Source: Zizania palustris
Lineage: Eukaryota > Streptophyta > Magnoliopsida > Poales > Poaceae
Length of the DNA: 64,000 bases
Reading direction: 5' to 3'
Assembly (NCBI GenBank): GCA_019279435.1
Contig: JAAALK010000082.1
Span: 20,613,116 to 20,677,115 of the forward strand
In this document: positions 21,829-32,460 of the stretch, piece by piece
Layout: each line of letters begins with the position of its first letter
How positions within the stretch are numbered: the stretch's first letter is position 1
The notes under the pieces: generated by a model
The model's database searches: none
What the model saw: only the letters and a program-made list of their open reading frames with translations
What the model was told of the DNA's origin: nothing
Position numbers and translations under genes: made by a program

Positions 21829-22926
21829 ATAATATTGCATTAGTCTGATCTCCAGCTCTAAATTATATTTATTAGATCCCCTTCCTTGTGTGTAAACCCA
21901 AGCCATGCTTATTGATCCTAAACTCCTTGTCACTCTACAATATTATATTAGCTAGTGTCCAATGTACCAACACAACTGCTATAGGATAAAAGAACGAGTC
22001 ATAGATAGATGGATTCTACTATATGATTTTCCCCGTTATTCTCGTCTCTGGATTCTTTTGGAGTTGGCTATGCTATAAGTATGGTGGGTTCCGGGTGCAA
22101 GCTCGGGAATTGGTTGGTTGCACCCGGGGCACTATAATGACCGGTCTGCGGGATCTGTTGCAAAACACTTCCGTACTAACCACAAGTCTAATGGTAAGTC
22201 CTAACTCGAGGTATGGATCAAACCAACTTGAAACCTATAAGAGGGTGTTATCGAATTGGTGTGTTCCATGATGAAGGTTTTGGCACGAGTTCCCGTGGTA
22301 TGGGTCATTTCGTACACTTTGGTGTGCGTAGATGAGTGCGTGCCTTGTCGGTACAGTAGTACACCTCTTATCAGAGTTTAAATCTTTTCAAAAAGCTGAG
22401 CCCATGGTCAAGGGTGGGTTGTGTGACTTCTCGCAGTTAGTTTACTATTACTTGAATGTTTGTGGGATTCATGGCATGTAAGGACTGTTGAGCGAGGGCG
22501 GGCTGACTGTACCCCTTGAGTTAGAAGATGATGCATGTACTCATGTTTACTTTTCTGTACTAATAATCTGATTACATTAATTGCTTTACAAATATGCTTT
22601 TCCGCAAAAGTAAGCCACTACCTTCCTTATTATTACCTTGCATTATAATTGCATTCGGTGGCTTGCTGAGTATGATTGTACCCACCCCCGTTAACTTACA
22701 CCACCAGAGGCAGTCTATTACGAGGAGGGTAATGTTCTGGAGTAGCGACCCAGTCAAGGCACGAGACTAGAAGAAGGCGTTCATCTAGAGAATTTATTTT
22801 ATTAGTTTCTATTTTATTTAACTCTTTTCTATTTTATTATACGCAGTCGTGTGATGAACGTGTTGTATTTATTGATTTTTATGGAATTTCAATAAATTCC
22901 TGGTTTTATTAAATCGGGGTGTTACA
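21829..22926 (+). repeat. Element A 3' part and 3' LTR
   Basis: The right portion (from about 22214) matches 4516-5241. The LTR ends GTTACA at 22926 and is followed by CCAAT. The LTR start could not be placed because the other copy is truncated; it may lie anywhere between 21829 and 22200. No coding sequence was found. Confidence 0.65.
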
Positions 22927-23250
22927 CCAATCATGCCTTATAGATGTGAACATTTCCATCAACGTCTATCTTTTTCTTGAAGATCCATTTACACTCAATA
23001 GTTTTTACACCATCGGGTGGATCAACCAAGTCCCAAACTTGATTGACATGCATGGACTCCAACTCGGATCCAATGGCTCCAAGCCATTTCTCAAAGTCTG
23101 GTCCCATCATTGCTTCCACATAAGTCTTAGGTTCCTCGTTGTCCAACAACAACACATCACGATGCCTAATGGTTTGGAACATGTACCTCTCTGGCGCATG
23201 GACTACTCTCCCGGACCTCAATGGGGTTCACGCATCCACAACAGGATCTC
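22927..23250 (-). pseudogene. pol: Copia RT, N-terminal part
   Basis: Minus-strand translation gives the stretch leading into RT: an RSGRVVHAPERY linker, the EAMMGPDFEKWLGAIGSE helix, VNQVWDLVDPPDGVKTIECK, then WIFKKK. These are conserved opening blocks of copia RT. The catalytic YVDD lies beyond the break at 22927. It is open over about 96 codons. Confidence 0.85.
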
Positions 23251-25393
23251 TGTAGGACTGAAAGTAGCGACCAGAGGGGGGTGAATGGGCGCCTAAAAAA
23301 TTCTTTCGAATCAATGGCCTGCTCCCAACACCCAACGCACGTCAAAAGACTTAGCAGCAAAACTTAAACAGATCGCCAAAGCCTAGAAGTATCTAGCCAA
23401 GAAACGACCGGTGTCCTAGACAAAGAAACACCAATACAGTGCTAATAGGCAGAATAACAAAGCATTTAGAACATGGGCAGATCAAAGTTCACAAAGATAA
23501 ATCAGCACAACAGTTTTTCTAAGTGTATGTAAAACGAGAAGGGTTACTGTTCTGAGTTGTCTCCTGAACGGTACTTGACGAAGCCTGCTTCGCAGTGTCA
23601 AAGCCCGCTTTGAAGTACGCAGTTGTCTGGCGAATGCTGTTGACATGTGTTGCATACTTCGAAGCCTGCTTCGGAGTATGTGCAAAGCCTGAAGTTGTCG
23701 AGGGTTGTCGATCGAAGCCTGCAACATCGAAGCTCATGGGGAGTTGTGCCGAAGTCTGATGGAGGCTAGGCTAGTTCGGTGAAGAGCGTAGCAGAATGCA
23801 AAGCATGCCTCGGTGCGAAGTGTGATGCTACCGAAGCCTGCTTCGAAAAGCACACTTCGAAGCTATGAAGCTTAACACAAGAAAAATCAACTTCGAAGCT
23901 TATTAGAGGAAAAATCGAAGCCTACAATGCAAACTTGGAAGCCAGATTGATCGAAGTATGACTACCGGAGTAGTGACCTTCGAATCACCGACTAACTTCG
24001 AATCGGAATCCTCTAGTGCTTTCACACAAGAAACCGAAGCCTAGAAACAGACTTCGAATCACAACCTCCGAAAGCACAGACTGAGAGAGACCCACAACAA
24101 GACACTTCGAACCGAAGTCTGTTTGATACCAGTAGTTCAAAGCCTACAGGCTGTGCAAAATGAAGCTAGACGTTCGAAGACTACAGACTGTGCGAGGAAT
24201 ACAAATGCAGACTTAGCAGCACACGTAACTATTGCAAACAGAACCGAACATAAGCGAAGTATGCAAGATAGCAAAGGTAGACACAGCCTTTCGAAGTCAC
24301 ACGAAGTTAGAACAAAACTTGCATGGAACAGAATTTTTTCGCACAAAAGAAAATCAACTGTCCAAAAGAAAACAAAGACATCGAGGACTGTGTCAGGATC
24401 TTGTCTCCACTAGCCTGTCACACAAATCGTAGACTGCAGTGCTAAAACTCATAGGCACTTGAATGAATACTTCTGCAGCAGTCTCAGATCAGAAGAAGCA
24501 AACAAGGCACACCCATTGAGGTGATTAAACAAAAACAAAAACCTGAGATCGCTTTCGATGAACAGCAGCGACGGAGTGAAACAAAACACCAGAGAGAAAG
24601 CAACAGTAAACAAACGCACGCAAATGGAGGCAAGCAGAAACCTGTCATTCGTGCAAAGAACAATGGCAGCGGCGGATGAACTCACTGGAAAACAGAGACA
24701 GTACAGGAGCCTGGCGGCGCACAAAAACAGGAACAGGGAGGTGAACTCTGATTTTTTCATTAAAGTGAGTTGACCCTAACCCTAGGGATTGGGGCCCTAT
24801 TTATAGGCAGCCCAACATCCTAGGAATATTCCACCAGACCCTTAGGGTTTTTATAGACGCTGAAATAAATGGAAAGGACTAAACTGCCCTTAGGATATTT
24901 TTACAGACTCGACTAACTGACTGTGGGCCTAAGGACAAAATAGTAAACTCCTATTTACAGATGACTTATCCGAAAGCGAAGCTTTCATAGCGACTATGAC
25001 TTTGCCTCTAAACAGTCCGATGCGAGATCAACGGTTGTCAGTTTTGCGCTGAAACTAACAAAGCGTCCACCGACTTTGCACCAGGTACCCGGATTGGGCC
25101 GGCCTGATTCCGCAGCTCTCTCAGCCTGGCAATCGCTCGCCGCCCGTGTACCTGAGTCAATCCTGGTCAATAGCCCAGTGGATCCTCTGCTGTTCCTAGC
25201 CCATGTACCCGGATTGGGCCAGCCCGACTTCGCGGCACCTCTGCCCGATAGTCGCTCGCTGCCCGTGAACCTGAGTCACACACTGCCTAGACACAGCAGG
25301 TATTCTCTCTTCTTCAGTCCTCTTTGACTATCGTTGACAATGACTCATCACATCTGGAGTCATGAGGCCCACGCTCTTTAGCATGGCTCCTCA
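23251..25393 (-). repeat. SIRE-A solo LTR, minus strand
   Basis: It reads TGAGGAGCC...CTACA on the minus strand, 2143 bp, with no internal region. It is flanked by ATCTC (23246-23250) and ATCTG (25394-25398), a target duplication with one mismatch. This marks insertion followed by LTR-LTR recombination. It is of the same family as copia-2 and retains the stretch that copia-2's 3' LTR lost. Confidence 0.88.
24797..24805 (-). promoter_or_regulatory. TATA box of SIRE-A solo LTR
   Basis: CTATTTATA on the plus strand reads TATAAATAG on the minus strand, between GCC and GGGCCCC as in copia-2. Confidence 0.7.
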
Positions 25394-26376
25394 ATCTGCA
25401 ACAGCTTGCGCCACCTACTCTCTCTCAGTGGGATTTGGAACACTTTCTAGTGGCTCTCGAACCTCTTCGAGATGCACAATCCTCCCACTAACTCCTTTTG
25501 AGATAAACTCTTTTTCAAGGAACACACCATTTCGAGTGACAAACACTTTGCCCTCCTCTCTATTATAGAAATTGTATCATTTGGTTTCCCTAGGATACTC
25601 CACAAAGACGCACTTGTCAGACTTAGGACTGAGCTTGTTAGACACCATACGTTTGACATATGCCTCACAACCCCAAATCTTTAGAAAAGACAAACTGGGA
25701 TGCCTCCCAGACCACATCTCATATGGCATCTTCTCTACAGACTTAGATGGAACCCTATTAATCGTGAAATCTGCGGTTTCTAGAGCATCACCCCAAAAAG
25801 ATAATGGAAGATCAGCGTGACTCATCATGGACCGCACCATGTCCAAAAGGTATGGTTTCTCCTCTCGGACACCCCATTCCATTTAGGCGTGCTGGGTGGA
25901 GTCAACTGTGGAACAATTCCACACTACTTCAGATGATCACTAAACTCATGGCTCAAATATTGAACCCCATGATTCGATCGTAGAAATTTAATTGTCTTGC
26001 CCGTATGATTTTGTACCTCATTCTGAAACTCCTTGAACTTTTCGAAGGATTACTACTTATGCCTCATCAAGTAGACATAGCCATGTCTACTACAGTTGCC
26101 GATAAAAGTAATAAAGTACTGAAATCCTTTCCTAGCCGTGTGATGAATTGAACCACACACATCAGTATGTACTATGGCCAATAGCTCACTCGCCCTCTCA
26201 CTCTATCCAGTGAAAGGCATCTTTGTTGTTTTGCCAATTAAACAAGACTCGCATGTGTCATATGATTCAAAACCAAATGATTCCAAAAGTCCATCACTAT
26301 GGAGCTTTCGTACATGCTTCTCATTTATATGACCCAAACAAAAATGCCAGACGTAGGTGGCATTCAAATCATTGAG
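25394..26376 (-). pseudogene. pol: Copia integrase
   Basis: Minus-strand reading shows the GAG-pre-integrase/zinc region (FCLGHINEKHVRKLH...CESCLIGK), the catalytic core (IVHTDVCGS, FLRSNHGVQYLS, WNGVSERRN), and the C-terminal MMSHADLPLSFWGDALETA segment (25577-25882). Several stops are present, for example near 26100 and 25880. The usual second catalytic Asp appears as Asn in the RSNHG context, where RSDRG is usual, so catalysis would be lost even without the stops. Confidence 0.8.
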
Positions 26377-27558
26377 TCATCGTTTCTTAGTATTAATGTT
26401 ATAAATGTGTGCATCATCAACACTTAGGATATACAATCCATTCATTAATGGACAAACACCATAAAGCATGCCATTCGAAAATATTGAACAACTCTTGTTC
26501 TTTATTACGAATTCAAAACCATCTTCCTCTAAACATGAACAAGAGAAAATGTTTCTGCCTAAGGTGGGAATGAAATAACAATTATTTAATTCCAAAACTA
26601 ATCCTGACGGTAGAGACAGTAAATAGACGGCTTCACACATTGCAACCTTTGCACCATTCCTGATGTGCATATCCAGTTCACTACTTGCACACTTTCTTAC
26701 TATACTCAGCCCCTGTAATAATTTGCAAGTATGAATCATCGATCCAGTATCAAATACCCATGAATTATTTGGACGAGTAGCAAGATTAATTTCAATAACA
26801 TTAATACCTGAAGCGGAAGTCCCACTTCCCTTCTTGTTTTTCTGCTCTTCAAGGTACACCTTGCAGTTGCGATTCCAATGCCCAGGCTTGTGGCAATGGT
26901 GGCGCACGTCAGAGTTGGTAGGACCAGACCTGGACTTTCTAGTTGGTTTAGACTTTGAACTAGAGATCGCATCTATAATCATAACAACTATCATGTGGTT
27001 TAGAGCCTTTCTAAAACCCTCCTCAGCAGATTTCAGCATCCCATGCAACTCAGCTAGTGTCGTCTCTGGTCCAACCATGTTGTAGTTCATGATGAACGGC
27101 TCGAAGCTCAATGGGAGCGACTGGAGAATAACCATCATGTTGTAGTTCATGATGAAAGGCTCGAAGCTCAGTGGCACGCAACCAATCATCTTGATCATGT
27201 GAGCGCTCACTGGGCTCCCTTCAGCCAGCCTACTACCAAACAAGCATTTAGACACATTGTATCTCTCTACCCTTGCTTGGTCCTGAAACATGCCCTTAAG
27301 CCCTACGATCATATCATAGGCATCACGATCCTCAAATTGTTTCTAAAACCGAGAGAACATGCAGGCAAGCATCAAGCAGCTGGCATCCATGGAATCACTA
27401 GCATGCTTCTCATAAGCACGTTTATCTGCTGCAGTAGCATCTTCTCCGGGTTCATCAGGGTGGGGTTCCTCTAGAACATAATCCTTTTTATCTTGTTCAA
27501 GAATAGATCACAAATTAAAAACTAGAGTGCTCTTAACAGTAGACGTAGTAGGTGCCAT
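26377..27558 (-). pseudogene. gag: Copia Gag and protease
   Basis: The frame begins at ATG about 27558 (MAPTTSTVKST) and has early stops near 27508 and 27345. The frame is then open for 311 codons (27312-26377). The zinc knuckle at about 26905-26870 reads HHCHKPGHWNRNC; its first Cys is missing relative to the CX2C pattern. The protease DTG lies at about 26750 (SWVFDTGS). A 60-bp tandem duplication (27077-27111 and 27137-27171) repeats the segment PLSFEPFIMNYNM in Gag. Gag packages RNA; the protease would cut the polyprotein. Confidence 0.8.
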
Positions 27559-28745
27559 GATCTACAAAAGATTAAATGCAACGTTTAGCACTATGCACTG
27601 TTTATCTTTTATCCAATAAAATATGTTCTACTATCTAAACCAGTCACTTTCCCTCTTATGACTAATAGTGACGGAAGATCCATGGTCACACTATCTCCTA
27701 GTGAGCTTTGGCATCACTGCTAGAAGCTAGTTGACAAAGGTAAGCAACTCCTTGCTAATCACATCGTATGTGATTCTTGTTGTTGGAGAAGCATCAAATG
27801 CTCGACCCTAACTCCTATGATCCAAGGCCCAAAACCGTTTTGATAGCCTCGTCAAGTGAACCAATACTATGCGTGCATAAGGTCGACTTCCGCCCCAACT
27901 GGTCGAGATAAATGATAGCACCATACTTTGGTAGACCCACTATCGATGAGCATGAACCTTGGTGGGTGCATCTATTGGGAAGAGCATAAACACTTAATTT
28001 TCTAAGGGAAAACTACTCTAGCATCGTAACATCCCTAGCGCACATGAAATATGCAAGAATAGAATAACAGGAACAAAAGAAAGCATCACGGGCAATAATA
28101 TTAACTATGACATAGCATGGCCTTCTTCACATGGTGATCTCCATCTCCATGGCTCCCGTCTTTGAGTGTGTGCTCCTGGCCTCCATCAAGAGTACTACTC
28201 CATCTCACATAGGCTATACTAATTACATGGGGCGAAGCACCGTGGAAACGACATCCGAGCCGTAATAAATTTTACATCAGCCGTGGGCTGTAAATAACCA
28301 TGACACACATGCTATATTTATTTTATATTCATTTCATGCATCTCATAGATCACATTTTAGCCAAGGCCATGCCAGTCACGACATTCTCTGCAAAACAAAG
28401 TTAGGAGAGCAATCTACAAATGAATAGATTCTGGATCTAAAAAACCCAGGTCAGCAAGCTCGGTTTTTCAAAATCACGTGGGTCGGAACTTCCGATCTGG
28501 TATTGGAACTTCCGATCCTTTAGTAACTTCCGATCAATATCGGAATCCTGCATCACAACAATTTCCTTCTGTATCGAATCATTATTCAACATCAGAACAT
28601 TCGATTAGTATTGGAACTTCTGATCCACCATCGGAACTTTCGATCATATCAGAACTTCTGATCTGCCTCAGACAGCAATAGATCTAATATGTTTTCCCCA
28701 TTTATCTCGATACATGAGGGATCCAAATCGAACACTATGCACGTA
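27559..28745 (-). other. Long leader between primer site and gag
   Basis: About 1.2 kb without a supported ORF, unusually long for a copia leader; it may contain an unrecognised insertion. It includes an array of GGAACTTCCGATC-like motifs at 28480-28680, also found in the LTR U3. Confidence 0.55.
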
Positions 28746-28758
28746 GGCTCTGATACCA
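28746..28758 (-). other. Primer binding site of minus-strand copia element
   Basis: GGCTCTGATACCA on the plus strand is TGGTATCAGAGCC on the minus strand, four bases from the LTR end. Confidence 0.8.
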
Positions 28759-29194
28759 CTATTGGGGAATAGGGGAGCTACGCTAGCCAGCAAATTCAAA
28801 ATTTCCGCCCAATGGCCCTAGGCTCATGCGCATGTGAGATCATAGATCGGTACCTTCTAGCACTTGACACGCTAGATGCAGTGGAAGAAGATGTTGGAGC
28901 AGCGTGTCTAGCCTCTCGTCACTTTGTCCTTGCCATCCTTCGCCGATCCGATCAATGAAGATTATGTAGTCATTCGCATGTAGATGTTCACGAGCGTCGC
29001 TATTGGAGCAACACCTCCATGGAGTCCACACGTACAAGGATGGAGTACCTCCCACAACAGTGTGCTAGCACCGCACGTGAGAGATGGGGATCATTGACCT
29101 CAATGTTTGAGATCAAGAAGGGAAGGAGAGAACCCTTGGGTGGCTAGGTCTAATCTAGGCTTATTCATGTACTCAAGACGTCCTCCTCCTCTCG

Positions 29195-29202
29195 TTATAT
29201 AG
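29195..29202 (-). promoter_or_regulatory. TATA box of minus-strand copia LTR
   Basis: TTATATAG on the plus strand reads CTATATAA on the minus strand, after GGCCCTCAGCC. Confidence 0.6.
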
Positions 29203-29262
29203 GGCTGAGGGCCCTGGGTCGTGCTTATCCCGAAACTGTAATAGATCCAATCTGTTTGCCCA

Positions 29263-29545
29263 CGTTGGAACTTCTGATCCTGCATAACAACTTCCGATAG
29301 GGTATTTATGGTCTCCTGGTACAGTACGGCACGCAACAGATCCAATCTGTTATCGCCCACCTCGGAACTTCTGATACAATATCAGAACTTCCGATCAGTA
29401 CAAAATTCCTCCGATTCCAAATCGGAACTTCTAGCTCGTCGGAACTTCCGATACCATATCGGAACTTCCGAAGCAACAATTGCTCTCTGTATCGAGACTA
29501 GAAATTAACCAGAACTTCCGATGCTTCCTACCAGAACTTCCGATC
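29263..29545 (-). repeat. GGAACTTCCGAT motif array in U3
   Basis: Irregularly spaced copies of (T)CGGAACTTCCGAT and one-base variants; a second group lies at 28480-28680. The core is nearly palindromic, as for a dimeric protein site. No protein partner is known to me. Confidence 0.6.
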
Positions 29546-29711
29546 CATTGAATTTTCTTGGGCATAACCTTCAAAATTATTTGCACGTGTAGTTGGTCTA
29601 TACAAATAGCCTTCTCCAATTCTTTGTTTAAATTTTATTTTATAATACATTTGAAGGCTGTACTATGAAAAGTATATCGTACCTCATCTACACCACCAGA
29701 CCATTGAGATT

Positions 29712-29903
29712 CAGGTGGTGGTAGTAGGGTCTGACATAGTCCCAATTGCGGTGCATAAAGCGACGGATGGACAATGCTATCTAACGAAAAGTTTTGGGAA
29801 ATTGTTTTGCGACAACTTATTAGAAGTTGGCACAGTGTGCACCTTCCATTTCAACATTGTTACAAATGCCATTGAGGTTGTGATGTATGTACCGTTAACC
29901 TAG
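29712..29903 (+). pseudogene. Short protein-like fragment, weakly B3-like
   Basis: About 60 codons read like conserved protein (LTKSFGKLFCDNLLEVGTVCTFHFNI) rather than random sequence. The pattern of a Phe-x2-Phe helix followed by Leu-x-Val-Gly and Cys-x-Phe recalls the C-terminal part of plant B3 DNA-binding domains. There is no convincing start codon. It may be a gene piece captured by the CACTA-like element. The B3 comparison is by eye only. Confidence 0.3.
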
Positions 29904-29984
29904 GGGATTGTGCAATATTGGGTCATAATTTTTTTTTATGATTATCTGTATTCTATGATAAATTGTATGTGATATCTTGGCTAC

Positions 29985-31215
29985 CAAATCAATCCTAGCT
30001 TTAATTTAGGTTGTAGCCTAAAATTGTCTATGATGTGTTTTGGAATGTTTTATATGTTCGCTGCCAAATCCTGGCTTTGATTCTGGTTGCAGCCTAAAAC
30101 CTATTTTTTTAAAAATGACCATAGCATTAGTGACTGGTAATAATAATCAACCGTCACTAAAGGATCGTTTAGTGATAGGAAACAATGTTACCGATCACTA
30201 AAGGTTGATCTATACCCTTGAGACTCCCCTACATCATCAGTGACGGGTTTTAGCTATACCTATCACTAAATGCCCCTACATCATCAGTGACAGAAGGTAA
30301 CTACCACCTTTCACTGATAACTCTTCCCGCTTATAAATAGTCATGTAACCGAAGTGAATCGTTTGGCTTTCATTTGGTGGAACACTAACCCTAACTCTCA
30401 CTTCCGCCGTCACCTTCATTGTTCTCTTTGCCGCTCCTAGCCACATGTACCATCGGCCATGGCACCCTCACCATCGCCACACGTCGCTGCCCTAGTCGCC
30501 GCCACCTTGGTTGCACCCTCCTCGTCCTCCTCCTAAGGTCACCATCCTCCTCCTCTTCCCCATCTAAATGCACCGTCCATCATTGCTAACATTGTTTTCA
30601 TTTTATTGTTATAGAGTAAACTGACCTACTGCTTTTAGCCAGTTTTTCCGAGATAATTGATGGTCTTAGCCAATTTCTTCGAGATAACGCACTCAATGTT
30701 GGCATGACTATTCACGGTGGTCCTCCTTACCAGACGCTGCCATGGTGCTCCTATGCTACCACCCACTAGGCTTCTATTCAAGTTGTCGATGGTGGGGGTG
30801 GTATAAGCTTGGATAGTGATGGGATATCCAAACTCTTGATATCCCTATAGGTTATCTAACTATTAGTTAGAAGCCATGAAACCAGCTTGTGTCGCTCTTT
30901 GTTTTAGCCATTTTCTTCGAGATAACGAGTTAGAAATTAATATATATGATACTAATTTGGTAATGAATCTTTTCTGATGAATTGTTTGTGATGTGCTTTG
31001 GATGTTCCATATGTTGGCTTCCAAATCCTGGCTGTGATTCAGGATGTAGCCTAAAAATTTATTAATTTTTTAAATGACTATATTATTAGTGATGGGTGAT
31101 AATAATCACCCGTCGGTAATGAGCACATTAGTGACGGGTGTAAAGTACTCCCCGTCACTTAATATGACCTATTTAGGATACAACCTAAAATAATTAATTT
31201 TTAAAATATGACCAT
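29985..31215. repeat. Direct repeats inside CACTA-like fragment
   Basis: A segment of about 150 bp around CAAATCCTGGCT...GCAGCCTAAAA...ATTAGTGA occurs at about 30035-30150 and 31000-31115, with a shorter diverged third copy near 31170-31230. Spacing is about 1 kb. Between them, 30360-30600 is CT/GC-rich and has no supported gene. Confidence 0.6.
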
Positions 31216-31649
31216 AACATTAGTGATGGGTGACATTGGTGACTCGTCCCTAAAGAACACAACAGTGACGGGTGTAGATTACTCCCCGTCACTAAAGATA
31301 ACCTTTAGTGATGGGTAACATTCGTTACCCATCACTAAAAGGAGGCATGCTGGACATGGAGGGGAGCTAGAGAGACCCTTTAGTGACGGGTATTTACCCA
31401 TCATTAATGATAGGGCTTTACTGACGTGATAAGGATGACAGGGGACATGCCCTTCACTACTGTATGTTATGACCCATCACTAATGTATGCTTCTATGGTA
31501 GTGCAAGGAGGCAACCTTGGACTCCCCTATCATCTAGTAGCAGACAGCGGTGGTGGCAAAGGCGGCGGTGCCAGTAGCTTCGGGCGTCCCTAGGGTCTTT
31601 GCTCCTCAGGACCTCCGATAGCCCTCTGAGAAGTACTCGAAGCAGACCT

Positions 31650-32375
31650 TCATCTTGGATAGGTCAACGTGCACCGAGGAGATAGTGAAAGAGATCGTGT
31701 TCGAGGGCTAGAACCTAGGGTCATGATTCAGGTACCCGGAGATGAAGTCATTCTAGAGCCGCGCAAGGGGGAAGTAGTCGTCTTCGAAGCCTTTTTCGAT
31801 GCAAGACTCGGGATACCTTCTTTGGAGCTCTTAGTCGAAGTCCTTCGACTTTACCACGTGGAGCTCTCGCAACTTTCGCTGAATGTCATCACCCACTTGG
31901 CTATCTTTGAGTGGGTCATGCAGGCGAAGGGATGCGAAGGGAGTGTCAAAGTCATCGTTGTGATGCATGCAGCTAGCTGCCAGCCAAAGAAGTAGTACAA
32001 CATCGATAGCTCAATGAAGCTGCTAGCTTATGGGAGCGTCAACTTCTAGCTCCGTAAGGAGTACAAGAACTACTTTCTCGTGAAGGCCATCAATGAACGG
32101 TGGTACTCTGATTGGATCCTTTGGTGGTTCTATGTCGAGGCAGGGGTGGCCTGCGTCTTGTTAGGGCCCTCTCGGGAGATCTTGTACCAGAGGGAGGTGG
32201 AGATTTCGTTGAACGTGGGCTCAATTCAGGCCCACATTCAACTCATGGAGATTGTTGCAAAGCGCATGAGAATGCAGGATTTAGCGGAGGAATTCATCTC
32301 CCTCCGCATCTCTCCCTCTTAAGGCCAGCTAGCCTCTCGCCTTCTCGGGAGCTTAGGAGGGCGGCCTCCATGAGA
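31650..32375 (+). pseudogene. Putative gypsy-type transposon protein, N-terminal part
   Basis: Plus-strand translation resembles the plant-specific family annotated as 'putative gypsy type transposon'. Visible blocks are EVVVFEAFFDARLGIPSLELLVEVL (about 31756-31840), the hydrophobic LNVITHLAIFEWVM helix, and the family's typical Trp-rich NERWYSDWILWWFY (about 32093-32140). Stops occur at 31993, 32048 and 32320. The function of this family is unclear; it is found with grass Tat-type elements. Assignment is from memory of the motif pattern. The coding continues past the solo LTR. Confidence 0.5.
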
Positions 32376-32460
32376 TACCCTCCGACATGATAAGTATGCT
32401 CTGCAACCCTTCCTACAATTTCTTAAAACTTTCATTCTATAAATGCTTTTATAAAGAAAT

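Larger units (their letters stand above)
4516..22926 (+). mobile_element. Element A: nested host LTR retrotransposon, unknown autonomy
   Basis: Two similar LTR segments in the same orientation (4516-5241 and the right part of 21829-22926) bracket this element. A tRNA-Met primer site follows the left LTR. The only own coding sequence seen is an unassigned 250-codon frame at 5381-6133. The interior is filled by a Tat gypsy element that itself carries a SIRE-A element. The left LTR is cut by copia-1. The right LTR ends GTTACA and abuts minus-strand copia RT, so A inserted into that gene. With so little of its own interior left, the superfamily is not determined. Confidence 0.65.
22927..29560 (-). 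mobile_element. Ty1-copia element, minus strand, Tork/Ale-like
   Basis: Read from right to left: LTR (from 28763), primer site, long leader, gag, protease, integrase, and the start of RT, which is cut at 22927 by element A. A SIRE-A solo LTR splits IN from RT. The remaining RT and RNase H should lie left of the window. Short Gag with one zinc knuckle and a PR-IN-RT order exclude SIRE. The exact copia lineage is a guess. Confidence 0.75.
28763..29560 (-). repeat. 5' LTR of minus-strand copia element
   Basis: It starts (plus-strand coordinates) at TGGGGAATAGG next to the primer site. The right boundary is not defined because no second copy exists in the window and no clear CA end was found; 29560 is where the motif-rich U3 stops. 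TATA lies on the minus strand at 29195-29202. U3 carries many GGAACTTCCGAT motifs (29263-29545). Confidence 0.6.
29561..31503. mobile_element. CACTA-like DNA transposon fragment
   Basis: The right end reads ...CTATGGTAGTG at 31503, the reverse complement of CACTACCATAG, matching the CACTA superfamily terminus. Upstream lie many subterminal TTAGTGACGGGT and CCCGTCACTAA motifs in both orientations (about 30130-31480), as in grass CACTA elements. No left CACTA terminus or transposase was found, so this is a fragment or a deletion derivative. The next three bases, CAA, would be the target duplication. Confidence 0.6.

Noticed and set aside
24123..24760. Open frames in the minus-strand solo LTR (96-103 codons)
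   Set aside because: They lie inside the SIRE-A LTR, are not shared as conserved frames with copia-2 LTRs, and lack domains.
28480..29545. Possible CRISPR-like or satellite array of GGAACTTCCGAT
   Set aside because: Spacing is irregular and motifs are short and degenerate. It is better explained as regulatory-type repeats of an LTR element.
30391..30573. Arg/Glu-rich minus-strand frame within the CACTA-like region
   Set aside because: Low-complexity translation of a CT-rich stretch; no homologous motif.
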